Assembly (NCBI GenBank): GCA_964542875.1
Contig: CAZIWA010000067.1
Coordinates: 1-30,155, forward strand
Origin: CAZGOM01 sp964542875
GTDB taxonomy: Bacteria; Planctomycetota; Phycisphaerae; Phycisphaerales; Phycisphaeraceae
Length of the DNA: 30,155 nt
Direction: 5' to 3'
In this document: in pieces, positions 19,579 to 26,834 of the stretch
Layout of the letters: every line of letters begins with the position of its first letter
Numbering within the stretch: the first letter of the stretch is position 1
Position numbers and translations under genes: made by a program
The notes under the pieces: generated by a model
Database searches by the model: none
What the model was told of the DNA's origin: nothing
The model's input: the letters and a program-made list of their open reading frames with translations, nothing else

Positions 19579-20244
19579 ATGCCCATGAAGAAGACCAGCA
19601 AGGCTAGCACATCAGCCAAGAGCGAATCCGACAAGAGCGTTAAGAAGAGCGCGGGCGTGAAAACGTCTACCAAAACAGCCAAAGCCGGGGAAACCAAGCC
19701 GGCGAAGCCCGCGAAGGAAGCTCGGGTTACGAAAAAGAGCGCAGGCAAGACCGTGAAACCGCACCTGGTGCTGAACAACGATCCCAAGCGCCAGGTGACC
19801 GGGTACGACGAGATTCTGACCAACAACGGGCCGATCCCGGTGGCGGAACTGCGGAAGATCAAGACCGGGCTGACCAAGAAAGACATCGACGGGTTCAAGA
19901 AAGACCTGCTGGAACGGCGGGCGGAACTTCTTGGCGACGTGAGCTCGCTTGAAGCCGAAACCAAGGACCACTCCTCGGGCAGCAACTCCAGCATGCCTGA
20001 CGACATGGCCGATGCCGGCAACGACAGCTTCGAACACGAAGCGACCCTGGGGCTGATGGAGAAGGAACGCAAACTGCTCCACGAGATCGAAGGCGCCCTG
20101 GTGCGCATCGACGAGGGCATCTATGGCGTATGCCTGGAGACGGGCAAGCCCATCGGCAAGCTCCGGCTGGAATTCAAGCCCTGGGCCCGGTACTGCATTG
20201 AAGTGGCCCGTGAGCTTGAGAAGAAGGGCCTCATTAACAATTGA
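19579..20244 (+). CDS. DksA/TraR-family protein with lysine-rich tail and two-cysteine finger
   Basis: A 221-aa protein. Residues 1-60 are Lys/Ser/Thr/Ala-rich and low in complexity, like a nucleic-acid-binding tail. Residues about 98-221 match DksA: a coiled-coil with DDMADAGNDSFEHEATL at 141-157 (acidic tip region), EKERKLLHEIEGALVRID, then the finger YGVCLETGKPIGKLRLEFKP and ARYCIEVAREL. Of the four zinc cysteines only C185 and C206 remain; T188 and V209 replace the others, as in the known zinc-independent DksA2 of Pseudomonas aeruginosa. DksA proteins act in the RNA polymerase secondary channel with ppGpp; that role is inferred here. ATG 19579 follows AAGAGGG by 8 nt; an upstream in-frame GTG at 19534 has no such site. 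lspA follows after 80 nt. Confidence 0.85.
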   Translation: MPMKKTSKASTSAKSESDKSVKKSAGVKTSTKTAKAGETKPAKPAKEARVTKKSAGKTVKPHLVLNNDPKRQVTGYDEILTNNGPIPVAELRKIKTGLTKKDIDGFKKDLLERRAELLGDVSSLEAETKDHSSGSNSSMPDDMADAGNDSFEHEATLGLMEKERKLLHEIEGALVRIDEGIYGVCLETGKPIGKLRLEFKPWARYCIEVARELEKKGLINN

Positions 20245-20295
20245 GGTTCGACTCCACCGGGTGGCTGCGAAGTGGTTGGGCGTTGAGCCGCTTTA

Positions 20296-20330
20296 TTTAT
20301 GATTTATGATTTATAATTTATCATTTGCAG
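20296..20330 (+). repeat. Period-7 array H9 (TTTATGA family)
   Basis: In-phase units TTTATGA (twice), TTTATAA and TTTATCA, then TTTGCAG. AT-rich, unlike the other arrays, but with the same 7-base period. Lies in the 80-nt gap before lspA and overlaps the outermost possible lspA start. Confidence 0.75.
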
Positions 20331-21050
20331 AGTTGGGCTCGGGGGCCGATTTTGCAGGTCATAAGCGATATTTCAGGTCATGTGATAGGGTGGTCGGAGT
20401 GGTTTAGACCTATCAGTGACGGGTGGCTCTTGGCTGGCCAGGACGAGATAGATACGAAAGAACCGGCTAAACCAGAAAAGCTGGCGTGGCGGTCGCCTGG
20501 GGTGGTGGCGGTGTTCTTTCTGCTGGCCATCGGGCTGCTGGCCGCGGACCTGTGGATGAAGGACTGGGCGTTTAAGAACGTGGCCACGACGCCGGTGGTG
20601 CTGACCCGGGAGAACGCACTGGAACCGGGATTCTGGCAGCACTACGAGCAAAAGGACAAGGACAATGTGGTGGTGCCCAAGGTGCTGGGGCTGCGGCTGG
20701 TGACCAACAAGGGGGCGGTGTTTGGGATCGGCCAGGGCAAGCAGTATTTTTTCGCCAGCGTGACGGTGCTGGCGGTGGCGGTGATCGGGTGGATTTTCTT
20801 CCGGAGCCCGGCGAAGGCGTGGATGACGCATTTGGCTTTGGCGTTCATCCTGGCGGGGGCGGTGGGGAATTTCTATGACCGGGTGGTGTTCGGGGTGGTG
20901 AGGGATATGTTCTGGCTGTTTCCGGGGACGAACATTTTTCCGTGGATTTTCAATCTGGCGGATGTGTTTCTGGATGTGGGGGTGGTGCTGGCGGTTTACA
21001 TTATTTTTTTCGGGCAGCCGAAACCAGACGTTGAAGAAGGCCAAGGCTGA
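20325..21050 (+). CDS. lspA: Lipoprotein signal peptidase (signal peptidase II)
   Basis: Inner-membrane aspartic protease that removes signal peptides from lipidated prolipoproteins. In the 241-aa frame it shows four hydrophobic helices and the family motifs AADLWMKDWAF (73-83), VTNKGAVFGI (126-135), GAVGNFYDRVVFG with catalytic D185, and FNLADVFLDVG with catalytic D213. Length is greater than usual (about 160-170) because of an N-terminal extension of about 55 residues before helix 1 and an insert around 90-120. The start is uncertain: TTG 20325 lies in an AT-rich repeat without a ribosome binding site; GTG 20382 and TTG 20430 are in-frame alternatives. The 3' end overlaps the convergent hydrolase gene by 50 nt. 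Probably co-transcribed with the dksA-like gene. Confidence 0.9.
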   Translation: MQSWARGPILQVISDISGHVIGWSEWFRPISDGWLLAGQDEIDTKEPAKPEKLAWRSPGVVAVFFLLAIGLLAADLWMKDWAFKNVATTPVVLTRENALEPGFWQHYEQKDKDNVVVPKVLGLRLVTNKGAVFGIGQGKQYFFASVTVLAVAVIGWIFFRSPAKAWMTHLALAFILAGAVGNFYDRVVFGVVRDMFWLFPGTNIFPWIFNLADVFLDVGVVLAVYIIFFGQPKPDVEEGQG

Positions 21051-21699
21051 GGGGGCCGGGGCCGCCTCGCTCGGGGTGCCATTGGACGCCGAGGTAGAAG
21101 GGTCGTGTGGGGTCGTCTACGGCTTCGATAACGCCGTCGGGGGATTTTGCGACAACGCGGAGAGAGCCGGGGGTGGCCAGGGCCTGGCGGTGCCAGGAGA
21201 CGATGGTTTCATCCGGAAGGGATTGCGCCCCCAGAGGGGAGTCGGTTTGGGTGAGCTGGATGGCGTGGCGGGCGTTGTTTTGATGGTCGGCGGCGGTGGG
21301 GAGGGTGTCGGCGAGGAATTGATTAAAGCCTGCGTTTTTGTTCAGGCCCATGAGCTGCATGCCCCAGCAGATGCCCAGGACGGGGGTGTCGGGGAGGGGA
21401 TCGATGGCGCGCATGAGGGCGAGCTCGAAGGATTGGCGGCGGGGATCGACGGGGGTGACGCGGGGGTCTGTGGCGGCGTTAAAGGCGGACATGTCGGGGC
21501 AATCGCCGCCTGTGAAGACGAAGGCGTCGCAGAGGGCGAGGTAGTCGGGGATGAGGTCTGTGCATTGGGGGAGGAGGACGGGGAGGCCGCCTGCGAGGGC
21601 GACGGCGTCGGAGTAGGCTTCGGCGCTTTCGTAGCGGCGGGTGCCTTTGGCGGTCTGGCCGTTGTCGACGGTGATTCCGATGCGGGGGCGGGGTGTCAT
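21001..21699 (-). CDS. Class I glutamine amidotransferase-like hydrolase (peptidase C26, PuuD-like)
   Basis: A 232-aa protein of the gamma-glutamyl hydrolase / gamma-glutamyl-GABA hydrolase group. The N-terminus RPRIGITVDN, the FTGGDCPDM stretch, nucleophile C111 in GICWGMQ and the H208-E210 pair in QWHPE show a complete triad. It hydrolyses gamma-glutamyl amide bonds; the true substrate cannot be told, and no putrescine-pathway genes are near. I chose ATG at 21697-21699 because the conserved N-terminus follows directly; an ATG at 21768 would add 23 poorly conserved residues. Neither start has a good ribosome binding site. Its 3' end overlaps lspA on the opposite strand by 50 nt, so antisense interference is possible. 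Confidence 0.85.
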   Translation of the reverse strand: MTPRPRIGITVDNGQTAKGTRRYESAEAYSDAVALAGGLPVLLPQCTDLIPDYLALCDAFVFTGGDCPDMSAFNAATDPRVTPVDPRRQSFELALMRAIDPLPDTPVLGICWGMQLMGLNKNAGFNQFLADTLPTAADHQNNARHAIQLTQTDSPLGAQSLPDETIVSWHRQALATPGSLRVVAKSPDGVIEAVDDPTRPFYLGVQWHPERGGPGPLSLGLLQRLVSAARKK

Positions 21700-21780
21700 G
21701 GTGGTCCGGGGAGAGGGGAAGGGGGCTTGAGGGAAGGGATTTTTAACATGATTCACGAGATGGTTCAAGGTTTGAAGAAG

Positions 21781-21846
21781 AGTCTAGGGGCTGGGGTCTG
21801 GTCAGAAGAGATGTGAGATGTATGAGGTTAGATGTCAGATGTTTTT
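21781..21846 (+). repeat. Period-7 array H6 joining both unit families
   Basis: Nine units in exact phase: first the GGGTCT type (AGTCTAG, GGGCTGG, GGTCTGG, TCAGAAG), then the AGATGT type (AGATGTG, AGATGTA, TGAGGTT, AGATGTC, AGATGTT), ending in TTT. It shows that the two families are parts of one kind of array. Lies in the gap between the divergent hydrolase and argD-like genes. Confidence 0.85.
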
Positions 21847-21872
21847 ACAGAGCAGAATCAGAAGAGGGACAT

Positions 21873-21907
21873 CCCTCACTACAGCCCTCTCCCTGATGGG
21901 GCTTTGG
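21873..21907 (+). repeat. REP/MITE-like palindromic element P3 (right arm decayed)
   Basis: CCCTCACTACAG is followed by CCCTCTCCC-TGA (21885-21896) and then a degraded right arm TGGGGCTTTGG. It lies 27 nt after array H6, the same order and orientation as the other loci. Confidence 0.5.
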
Positions 21908-22064
21908 CTATAAGGTCGAGAAAAAGATTTGAGTGTTGTTTGGCGGTTGCTGGGGAATTGAATTTCGGCCGTAAGACGGGATGCCGGATTACGACGAAGA
22001 GGTCTAATGCGACCTACCTGAGATGAATTCGAGATTCAGGGTTGTCGGGCGGGGAAAAATCTTT

Positions 22065-22115
22065 TTTGTGCGGGGGCACAAAGGGCTGTCGTGCGTAACT
22101 TTGCATTTCTATAAT
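22065..22115 (+). promoter_or_regulatory. Promoter region of the argD-like gene with palindrome
   Basis: A perfect -10 hexamer TATAAT lies at 22110-22115, 65 nt before the start codon. No good -35 box is visible at 16-18 bp, which would fit an activated promoter. A perfect inverted repeat TTTGTGC-GGGG-GCACAAA lies at 22065-22082, about 28 nt upstream of the -10 box, where an activator or repressor could act. It is not a terminator, since the T-run precedes it. Confidence 0.4.
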
Positions 22116-22180
22116 GCTCGCTCGTTTTCGAGGATTTATTGGAATGGTTTTGCGGCGAGAGCCGCTGTAAGGCACGAAAC

Positions 22181-23437
22181 ATGACAATGCCCGCCGGACA
22201 GGCCACCGGGGAAATCATCGCCCGGTACGACGCTTACATGATCAACAACCTCCCGCGGTACGGCGTGGCGGTGGTGCGTGGTCAAGGGTCGAAGCTGTGG
22301 GACGCGGAAGGGCGCGAGTATCTGGACCTGTTCTCAGGGTTCGGGGCGGGCGTGCTGGGGCACTGCCATGCAGACCTGGTGGACGCGGTGACCAAGCAGG
22401 CGAACCTGTTGTGGCACGTGGGCAACCTGCTGCACACGGAACCGCAAACCAAGCTGGCGGAAGCGATTTCCAAGCATGGGTTTGGCGGCAAGAGCTATTT
22501 CTGCCACTCCGGCGCGGATGCGAATGAAGCGGCGATCAAGCTGGCCCGGCTGCGGGGCAAGCGGCACACCGGGCCGGGCGGGGTGAAGAAGTTCAAAGTG
22601 GTGAGCGCGTTCAACAGCTTCCATGGTCGGAGCTTCTCCACCATGATGGCGACGGCGCAGGACAAGGTGCGGCTCGGCTTTGAGCCGTGGCTGGAAGGGT
22701 TCACCCACGTGCCGTTCAACGACCTGGCGGCGATGCGCGCCGCTGTGGACGACCAGACGGCGGCGATCATGGTGGAGCCGATCCAGGGCGAAGGCGGCTG
22801 CAACATGCCGACCGAAGATTACCTGATGGGCCTGCGCAAGCTGGCCGACGAAAAGAACATCGTGCTGATTTTCGATGAAGTGTGGACCGGATGCGGCCGC
22901 ACGGGCAAATACTTCGCCCACCAGCACTGGGGCGTGGTGCCCGACGTGATGACGCTGGCCAAAGGCGTGGGCGGCGGGCTGGCTGTGGGCGTGATGTGCG
23001 CGCACCCGCGGGTGCAGGAAGTGTTTGACTGGAAAGACAACCACAACACCGTGGCGCAGGCGACGACGCTGGGCGGGAACTGCCTTTCCATGGCGGTGAG
23101 CGCGCGGATTTTCGACGTGCTGGAACGCGACGGCCTGGTGGAGAAGGCTTTTAAGGACGGGAAGTATTTCAAGACCAAGATCAAGGAAATCGCCAAGCGG
23201 GCGCCGGGCATCAAGGAAGTGCGCGGACATGGGCTTTTCCTTGGGATCGAACTGGATCCGACGGCCAAGGGCGCGACTTTCAAGAACGCGGCTGACGTGG
23301 TGAACAAATGCATGGCGGCGGGCGTGATGCTCAACGGAACGCAGAACACGGTGCTGCGGATTGCGCCGGCGCTGAACATCAGCCGGGAAGAACTGGATAA
23401 GGGATTGGCGGTGATTGAAAAGGTTCTGGTTGGTTGA
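22181..23437 (+). CDS. argD: Acetylornithine aminotransferase-like class III aminotransferase
   Basis: A 418-aa PLP-dependent class III aminotransferase. Evidence: YGVAVVRGQGSKLWDAEGRE and YLDLFSGFGAGVLGHCH at the N-terminus, the PLP-phosphate stretch SGADANEAAIK at 110-120, FHGRS at 148-152, FDEVWTGCGRTG with D232 contacting the PLP nitrogen, and the Schiff-base lysine K261 in TLAKGVGGG. The sequence looks most like ArgD (arginine synthesis, N-acetylornithine/2-oxoglutarate), but other members such as ornithine or 4-aminobutyrate aminotransferases share these motifs and no arginine genes are adjacent. ATG 22181 has AAGG 8 nt upstream; an ATG at 22139 is less likely. The stop codon is the first part of a period-7 array. 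Confidence 0.8.
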   Translation: MTMPAGQATGEIIARYDAYMINNLPRYGVAVVRGQGSKLWDAEGREYLDLFSGFGAGVLGHCHADLVDAVTKQANLLWHVGNLLHTEPQTKLAEAISKHGFGGKSYFCHSGADANEAAIKLARLRGKRHTGPGGVKKFKVVSAFNSFHGRSFSTMMATAQDKVRLGFEPWLEGFTHVPFNDLAAMRAAVDDQTAAIMVEPIQGEGGCNMPTEDYLMGLRKLADEKNIVLIFDEVWTGCGRTGKYFAHQHWGVVPDVMTLAKGVGGGLAVGVMCAHPRVQEVFDWKDNHNTVAQATTLGGNCLSMAVSARIFDVLERDGLVEKAFKDGKYFKTKIKEIAKRAPGIKEVRGHGLFLGIELDPTAKGATFKNAADVVNKCMAAGVMLNGTQNTVLRIAPALNISREELDKGLAVIEKVLVG

Positions 23438-23477
23438 TGTTAGGTATGTGAGGTAAGATGTGAGACGTGTTAGAGAG
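23436..23477 (+). repeat. Period-7 array H7, starting at the argD-like stop codon
   Basis: Units GATGTTA, GGTATGT, GAGGTAA, GATGTGA, GACGTGT and TAGAGAG are in phase and begin within the TGA stop at 23435-23437. AGATGT family, more degenerate than the other arrays. Confidence 0.6.
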
Positions 23478-23561
23478 CCTAGAATGTAGAGGCTTACCGC
23501 GATTACGGGGGCGCGGGCAAGACATGCTCACGCGGACGAGAGCATGGCACACAAAGTGGGA

Positions 23562-23624
23562 AGCCGCTGCATGATGCATGTGCAGGCGGCCCTCACCCCA
23601 GCCCTCTCCCAAAGGGAGAGGGGG
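23562..23624 (+). repeat. REP/MITE-like palindromic element P4
   Basis: AGCCGCTG at 23562, then GCAGGCGGCC and CCCTCACCCC from 23590, then a perfect palindrome CCCTCTCCC-AAA-GGGAGAGGG at 23602-23622. The hairpin ends 18 nt before the DinG-like start codon and could influence its translation. Confidence 0.8.
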
Positions 23625-23640
23625 CCAGATTTGAATTGCT

Positions 23641-25908
23641 ATGGCTTTTGATCCTTTACATATCCTGGCGCCGGATGGGCCCATCGCCCGGCGGTTGGCC
23701 GGGCGTTATGAACAACGGCCTGAGCAGATCGAAATGCTCAAGGGCGTGCAGAAGGCGATGGAGGACCGGGCGCATTTGGTCGTGGAAGCCGGGACGGGCG
23801 TCGGAAAGAGCTTTGGGTATCTGCTGCCGGCGATCGAGCGGGTGGTGAACAGCCCGGTGGGCAAGCGGCAGCGGGTGGTGATCTCGACGCACACGATCGC
23901 GCTGCAAGAGCAGATCGTGCAGAAGGATATTCCGCTTTTGCAGGCGATTATTCCCGAGGAGTTCACCGCGGTGCTGGTGAAGGGACGGGGGAATTACGTT
24001 TCGCTGCGCCGGCTGGGATTGGCTTCAGGCAGGCAGGAACAGTTGTTTGCCGATGCGGAGATGACGCGGTCGCTGCATGTGATTGAGGATTGGGCGTACG
24101 AGACGGATGACGGGTCGCTGAGCACGCTGCCGAAACTGGAGCGGCCCAGCGTGTGGGAGCGGGTGCAGAGCGATTCGACCAACTGCATGGGCAAGCGGTG
24201 CCCGACGTATGAGAAGTGCTTTTATCAGCGCGCGCGCAGGCGGGTGGAGAATGCGGATTTGTTGATCTGCAATCACGCGCTGTTTTTTTCGGACCTGGCG
24301 CTGAGGGCTGAGAGCGGCGCGGGGATATTGCCGCCTTATGACCATGTGATTCTGGACGAGGCGCACACGATCGAGGACGTGGCGGGGGACCACTTTGGGC
24401 TGGCGGTGAGCGAGACGAGCGTGCGGTTTTTGCTGAACCTGCTTTTGAGCGAGCGCACGAGCAAGGGATACCTGGCGGTGCTGCGCGAGCGGCCGGGGGC
24501 CGATGAAAGCGCGGTGGAGCGGGCGATTGCCAGCGTGAGCGATGTGGACCGGGCGAGCACGGAGTTTTTCGATCGGCTGGTGGACTGGCGCAAGAACAAG
24601 GGGCCGTCCAACGGGCGGGCAATGGAGCCGGACATCATTTCCGATAACCTGAGCCCGGCGCTGGCGCACCTTGCCTCGTGCCTGAAATTGATCAAGGACC
24701 GGACGGAGAACGAGCCGGACAAGTTTGAGCTCACCAGCTACGCAAGCCGGTGCGAAAACATGGCCATGGAAGTGGCGGCGCTGCTTGGGCAGAAGGTGGC
24801 GGATTGCGTTTACTGGGTGGATGTGAATGAAGAGGGGCGGTTTCGGAAAGTGGGAATCTCATGTGCGCCGATCGATGTGGGGGCGCTGCTGCATGACCGG
24901 TTGTTTGGCGCGACCAATGGCGATGGCGATCCGGTGAGCGTGACGCTGACCTCGGCGACGCTGGCGATTGACGGGCGGACGGGGCCGGCCCGGAAGTTTG
25001 TGCCCAAGCCTAAGCCAGCACCCAAAGTGACAGTGGAAGACGTGGAAGAGGTGTTTGATGAGAGCATCGCGCCCTGGGAGACAGCGGAGGATGTGAAGCC
25101 CGCTGCGCCATTGCCGAAAGCTGATTTAAAGAAAGAGCAGCCTTCGCCCGGCCCTTTCCCTGAGGGAGAGGGGGTTAAGAAGAGTGCGGAGCCGCATCAC
25201 CCGGGGTTTGACCACTTTATGGCGAGGGTGGGGAGCACGAGCGCGCGGACGATCATGCTGGGGTCGCCTTATGACTATCAGAAGCAGGCGAAGCTGATTC
25301 TGGATGCGACGCTGCCGGAGCCTTCGAGCCCGAATTACTTCCCGCAGCTTGCGCCGGCGTTGTTGAAATATGTGGATCAGACCGACGGCGGGGCGTTTAT
25401 TTTATTCACGAGTTATGACGCCTTGAGGAAGAGCGCGGAATGGCTGCGGCCGTTTTTGACGAATCGAAGGATGCCGATGCTGGTGCAGGGTGAAGGGATG
25501 CAGCGAACGGCGATGCTGGATGCGTTTAAATCCAACCCCAGGAGCGTGCTGCTGGGGGCCGATTCGTTCTGGCAAGGCGTGGACGTGCAGGGGGATGCGC
25601 TGCGGAACGTGATCATTCCCAAACTGCCGTTTGAAGTGCCTGACAAGCCGCTGGTGGAGGCGAGGATTCAAAGGATCAAGGAGCAGGGGGGGAACCCGTT
25701 TGCGGAACTGACGCTGCCGGAGGCGATCTTGAAGTTCAAGCAGGGGTTTGGGCGGCTGATCCGGTCGCACAAGGACACGGGGATCGTGGTGGTGCTGGAT
25801 TGCCGGATTGCGACGAAGTATTACGGGAAGAAGTTTTTGCAGGCGCTGCCGAAGGTGCCGACGCAGACGGTGCGGCGGCCGTATGATCCAAGTGAGGAGT
25901 ATCGGTGA
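23641..25908 (+). CDS. DinG/XPD-family superfamily 2 helicase
   Basis: A 755-aa ATP-dependent DNA helicase of the DinG/Rad3 type, presumably 5'-3', acting in DNA repair or on structured DNA and R-loops. Walker A GTGVGKS at 51-57, motif Ia STHTIALQEQ, the DEAH box at 239-242 and C-terminal motifs FWQGVDVQGD and QGFGRLIRS are present. In the iron-sulfur region three cysteines remain (C182, C187, C193 in NCMGKRCPTYEKC), but the usual first cysteine after the GRxNY motif is serine (S121 in KGRGNYVSLRR). Residues about 448-520, inserted after SVTLTSATLA, form a low-complexity linker that contains a translated repeat palindrome (501-516). The ATG lacks an obvious ribosome binding site; hairpin P4 lies just upstream. 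Confidence 0.85.
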   Translation: MAFDPLHILAPDGPIARRLAGRYEQRPEQIEMLKGVQKAMEDRAHLVVEAGTGVGKSFGYLLPAIERVVNSPVGKRQRVVISTHTIALQEQIVQKDIPLLQAIIPEEFTAVLVKGRGNYVSLRRLGLASGRQEQLFADAEMTRSLHVIEDWAYETDDGSLSTLPKLERPSVWERVQSDSTNCMGKRCPTYEKCFYQRARRRVENADLLICNHALFFSDLALRAESGAGILPPYDHVILDEAHTIEDVAGDHFGLAVSETSVRFLLNLLLSERTSKGYLAVLRERPGADESAVERAIASVSDVDRASTEFFDRLVDWRKNKGPSNGRAMEPDIISDNLSPALAHLASCLKLIKDRTENEPDKFELTSYASRCENMAMEVAALLGQKVADCVYWVDVNEEGRFRKVGISCAPIDVGALLHDRLFGATNGDGDPVSVTLTSATLAIDGRTGPARKFVPKPKPAPKVTVEDVEEVFDESIAPWETAEDVKPAAPLPKADLKKEQPSPGPFPEGEGVKKSAEPHHPGFDHFMARVGSTSARTIMLGSPYDYQKQAKLILDATLPEPSSPNYFPQLAPALLKYVDQTDGGAFILFTSYDALRKSAEWLRPFLTNRRMPMLVQGEGMQRTAMLDAFKSNPRSVLLGADSFWQGVDVQGDALRNVIIPKLPFEVPDKPLVEARIQRIKEQGGNPFAELTLPEAILKFKQGFGRLIRSHKDTGIVVVLDCRIATKYYGKKFLQALPKVPTQTVRRPYDPSEEYR
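25138..25179 (+). repeat. REP/MITE-like palindromic element P5 inside the helicase gene
   Basis: CCTTCGCCCGG followed by CCCTTTCCC-TGA-GGGAGAGGG (25152-25172), a one-mismatch copy of the P-family palindrome, in the same orientation. The TGA of the loop is out of frame, so the element is translated as SPGPFPEGEGVKK. Confidence 0.75.
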
Positions 25909-25977
25909 GGCGGAGGGGCGTGGGCTTGGGGGGCTTGGAGTGGGGGGTGTTGATTTTAAGGGTGAAATGAGGCGTTT

Positions 25978-26601
25978 GTGTCGAAGCGGACGTTGAATCA
26001 TCACGTGCGGAAGTTGGCGTGGTTTTCGGCTGTTTTGGTGGCTTTGGTGGTGCTGGTGTGGTTTGTCAGCGCGAAGAGCCCGCTGCGGATTGCGGTTGAG
26101 AAGAGCCCGGATGTGAGCGAGGCGGGGTTTAAGAGCGCGAAGTTGGTTGAAGCGGTGATCGCGCTGAGGCATGCGGGGAAGGAGAAGGCGCTGGAAGAAC
26201 TGCGCGGGTATGCGGAGGGACGGGGACGGGATGCCAATGAACGGGTGGCGCTGATTGCAATATGTCTATTTCCCAACCAGGGATTGAAGGTGTCGCTGGG
26301 GGCTTCAAACCCGTCCAGCCTGACGGAAGAGGCCATGGCCAAGCCGACGTTTCCGCTGGTGTTTTCGCGTGGCGTGCCGTTTTTGATCGTTGAGGGATAT
26401 GCCCTTGGGGGGATGTTGAGGCCGGCGAATCAAATTGTTGATGATTGCAAAGGGCTGGTGATGGTGGATGTGGATCTGCCGGTGAGCGGGTATCCGGAGG
26501 CGGCGCAGGCGCTGGTTTCGTCGGAGGAATTTAAAGCGATGTTTCTGGAGGAAAGCGATGCCAAGCGGGTTGGGGCGTATGTTTTGGGGCAGGCGCGATG
26601 A
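25978..26601 (+). CDS. Hypothetical protein with N-terminal membrane anchor
   Basis: A 207-aa protein that I do not recognise. A basic N-terminus is followed by one hydrophobic helix at about 13-32 (AWFSAVLVALVVLVWFVSA), so it is probably anchored with the rest outside the cytoplasm. The remainder is a mixed, soluble-looking domain with two parts: a helical, charged segment (about 50-90) and a C-terminal part with FPLVFSRGVPFLIVEGYALGG and ANQIVDDCKGLVMVDVDLPV. There is one cysteine in each half. The start is GTG 25978 with GAGG 6 nt upstream. It lies 69 nt after the helicase gene on the same strand, so may be co-transcribed with it; base usage is like its neighbours. Confidence 0.6.
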   Translation: MSKRTLNHHVRKLAWFSAVLVALVVLVWFVSAKSPLRIAVEKSPDVSEAGFKSAKLVEAVIALRHAGKEKALEELRGYAEGRGRDANERVALIAICLFPNQGLKVSLGASNPSSLTEEAMAKPTFPLVFSRGVPFLIVEGYALGGMLRPANQIVDDCKGLVMVDVDLPVSGYPEAAQALVSSEEFKAMFLEESDAKRVGAYVLGQAR

Positions 26602-26637
26602 GGCGGTTGTGAGGTATGAATGCGGCGTATGGATGAA

Positions 26638-26710
26638 GGCTGCCGACTGATGGGGGCGCTGATATGCAGATTGCCCGGATTTGGAAAAACCAATGGGATT
26701 TCGGGCAGCC
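26638..26710. other. Predicted structured element in the gap before rimO
   Basis: GGCTGCC (26638-26644) pairs perfectly with GGCAGCC (26704-26710). Inside, GCCCG (26673-26677) could alternatively pair with CGGGC (26702-26706), and TTGG-AAAAA-CCAA (26681-26693) forms a local hairpin. A second GGCAGCC copy follows at about 26717. The pairings compete, as in a two-state RNA, or could mark an old mobile repeat. No T-run follows. The 233-nt gap 26602-26834 has no other gene. Confidence 0.4.
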
Positions 26711-26774
26711 ACGCACGGCAGCCCCAGAGTACCCCTCAAAATGCGGGTGCCCCGTCTGATGAAGTGTTTTTGTG

Positions 26775-26801
26775 TTGAAGAAAGCGAAACCGTGCTACAA
26801 T
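26775..26801 (+). promoter_or_regulatory. Possible rimO promoter
   Basis: TTGAAG (26775-26780) and TACAAT (26796-26801, five of six consensus bases) are 15 bp apart, shorter than ideal. They lie 33 nt before the rimO ATG in a locally AT-rich patch. Confidence 0.4.
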
Positions 26802-26834
26802 ATTAGATCGCCCCAAATCAGGACTTAGAAGAGC

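Noticed and set aside
22065..22082. Inverted repeat as a terminator
   Set aside because: The T-run precedes rather than follows the stem on the plus strand, and A-rich sequence follows on the minus strand.
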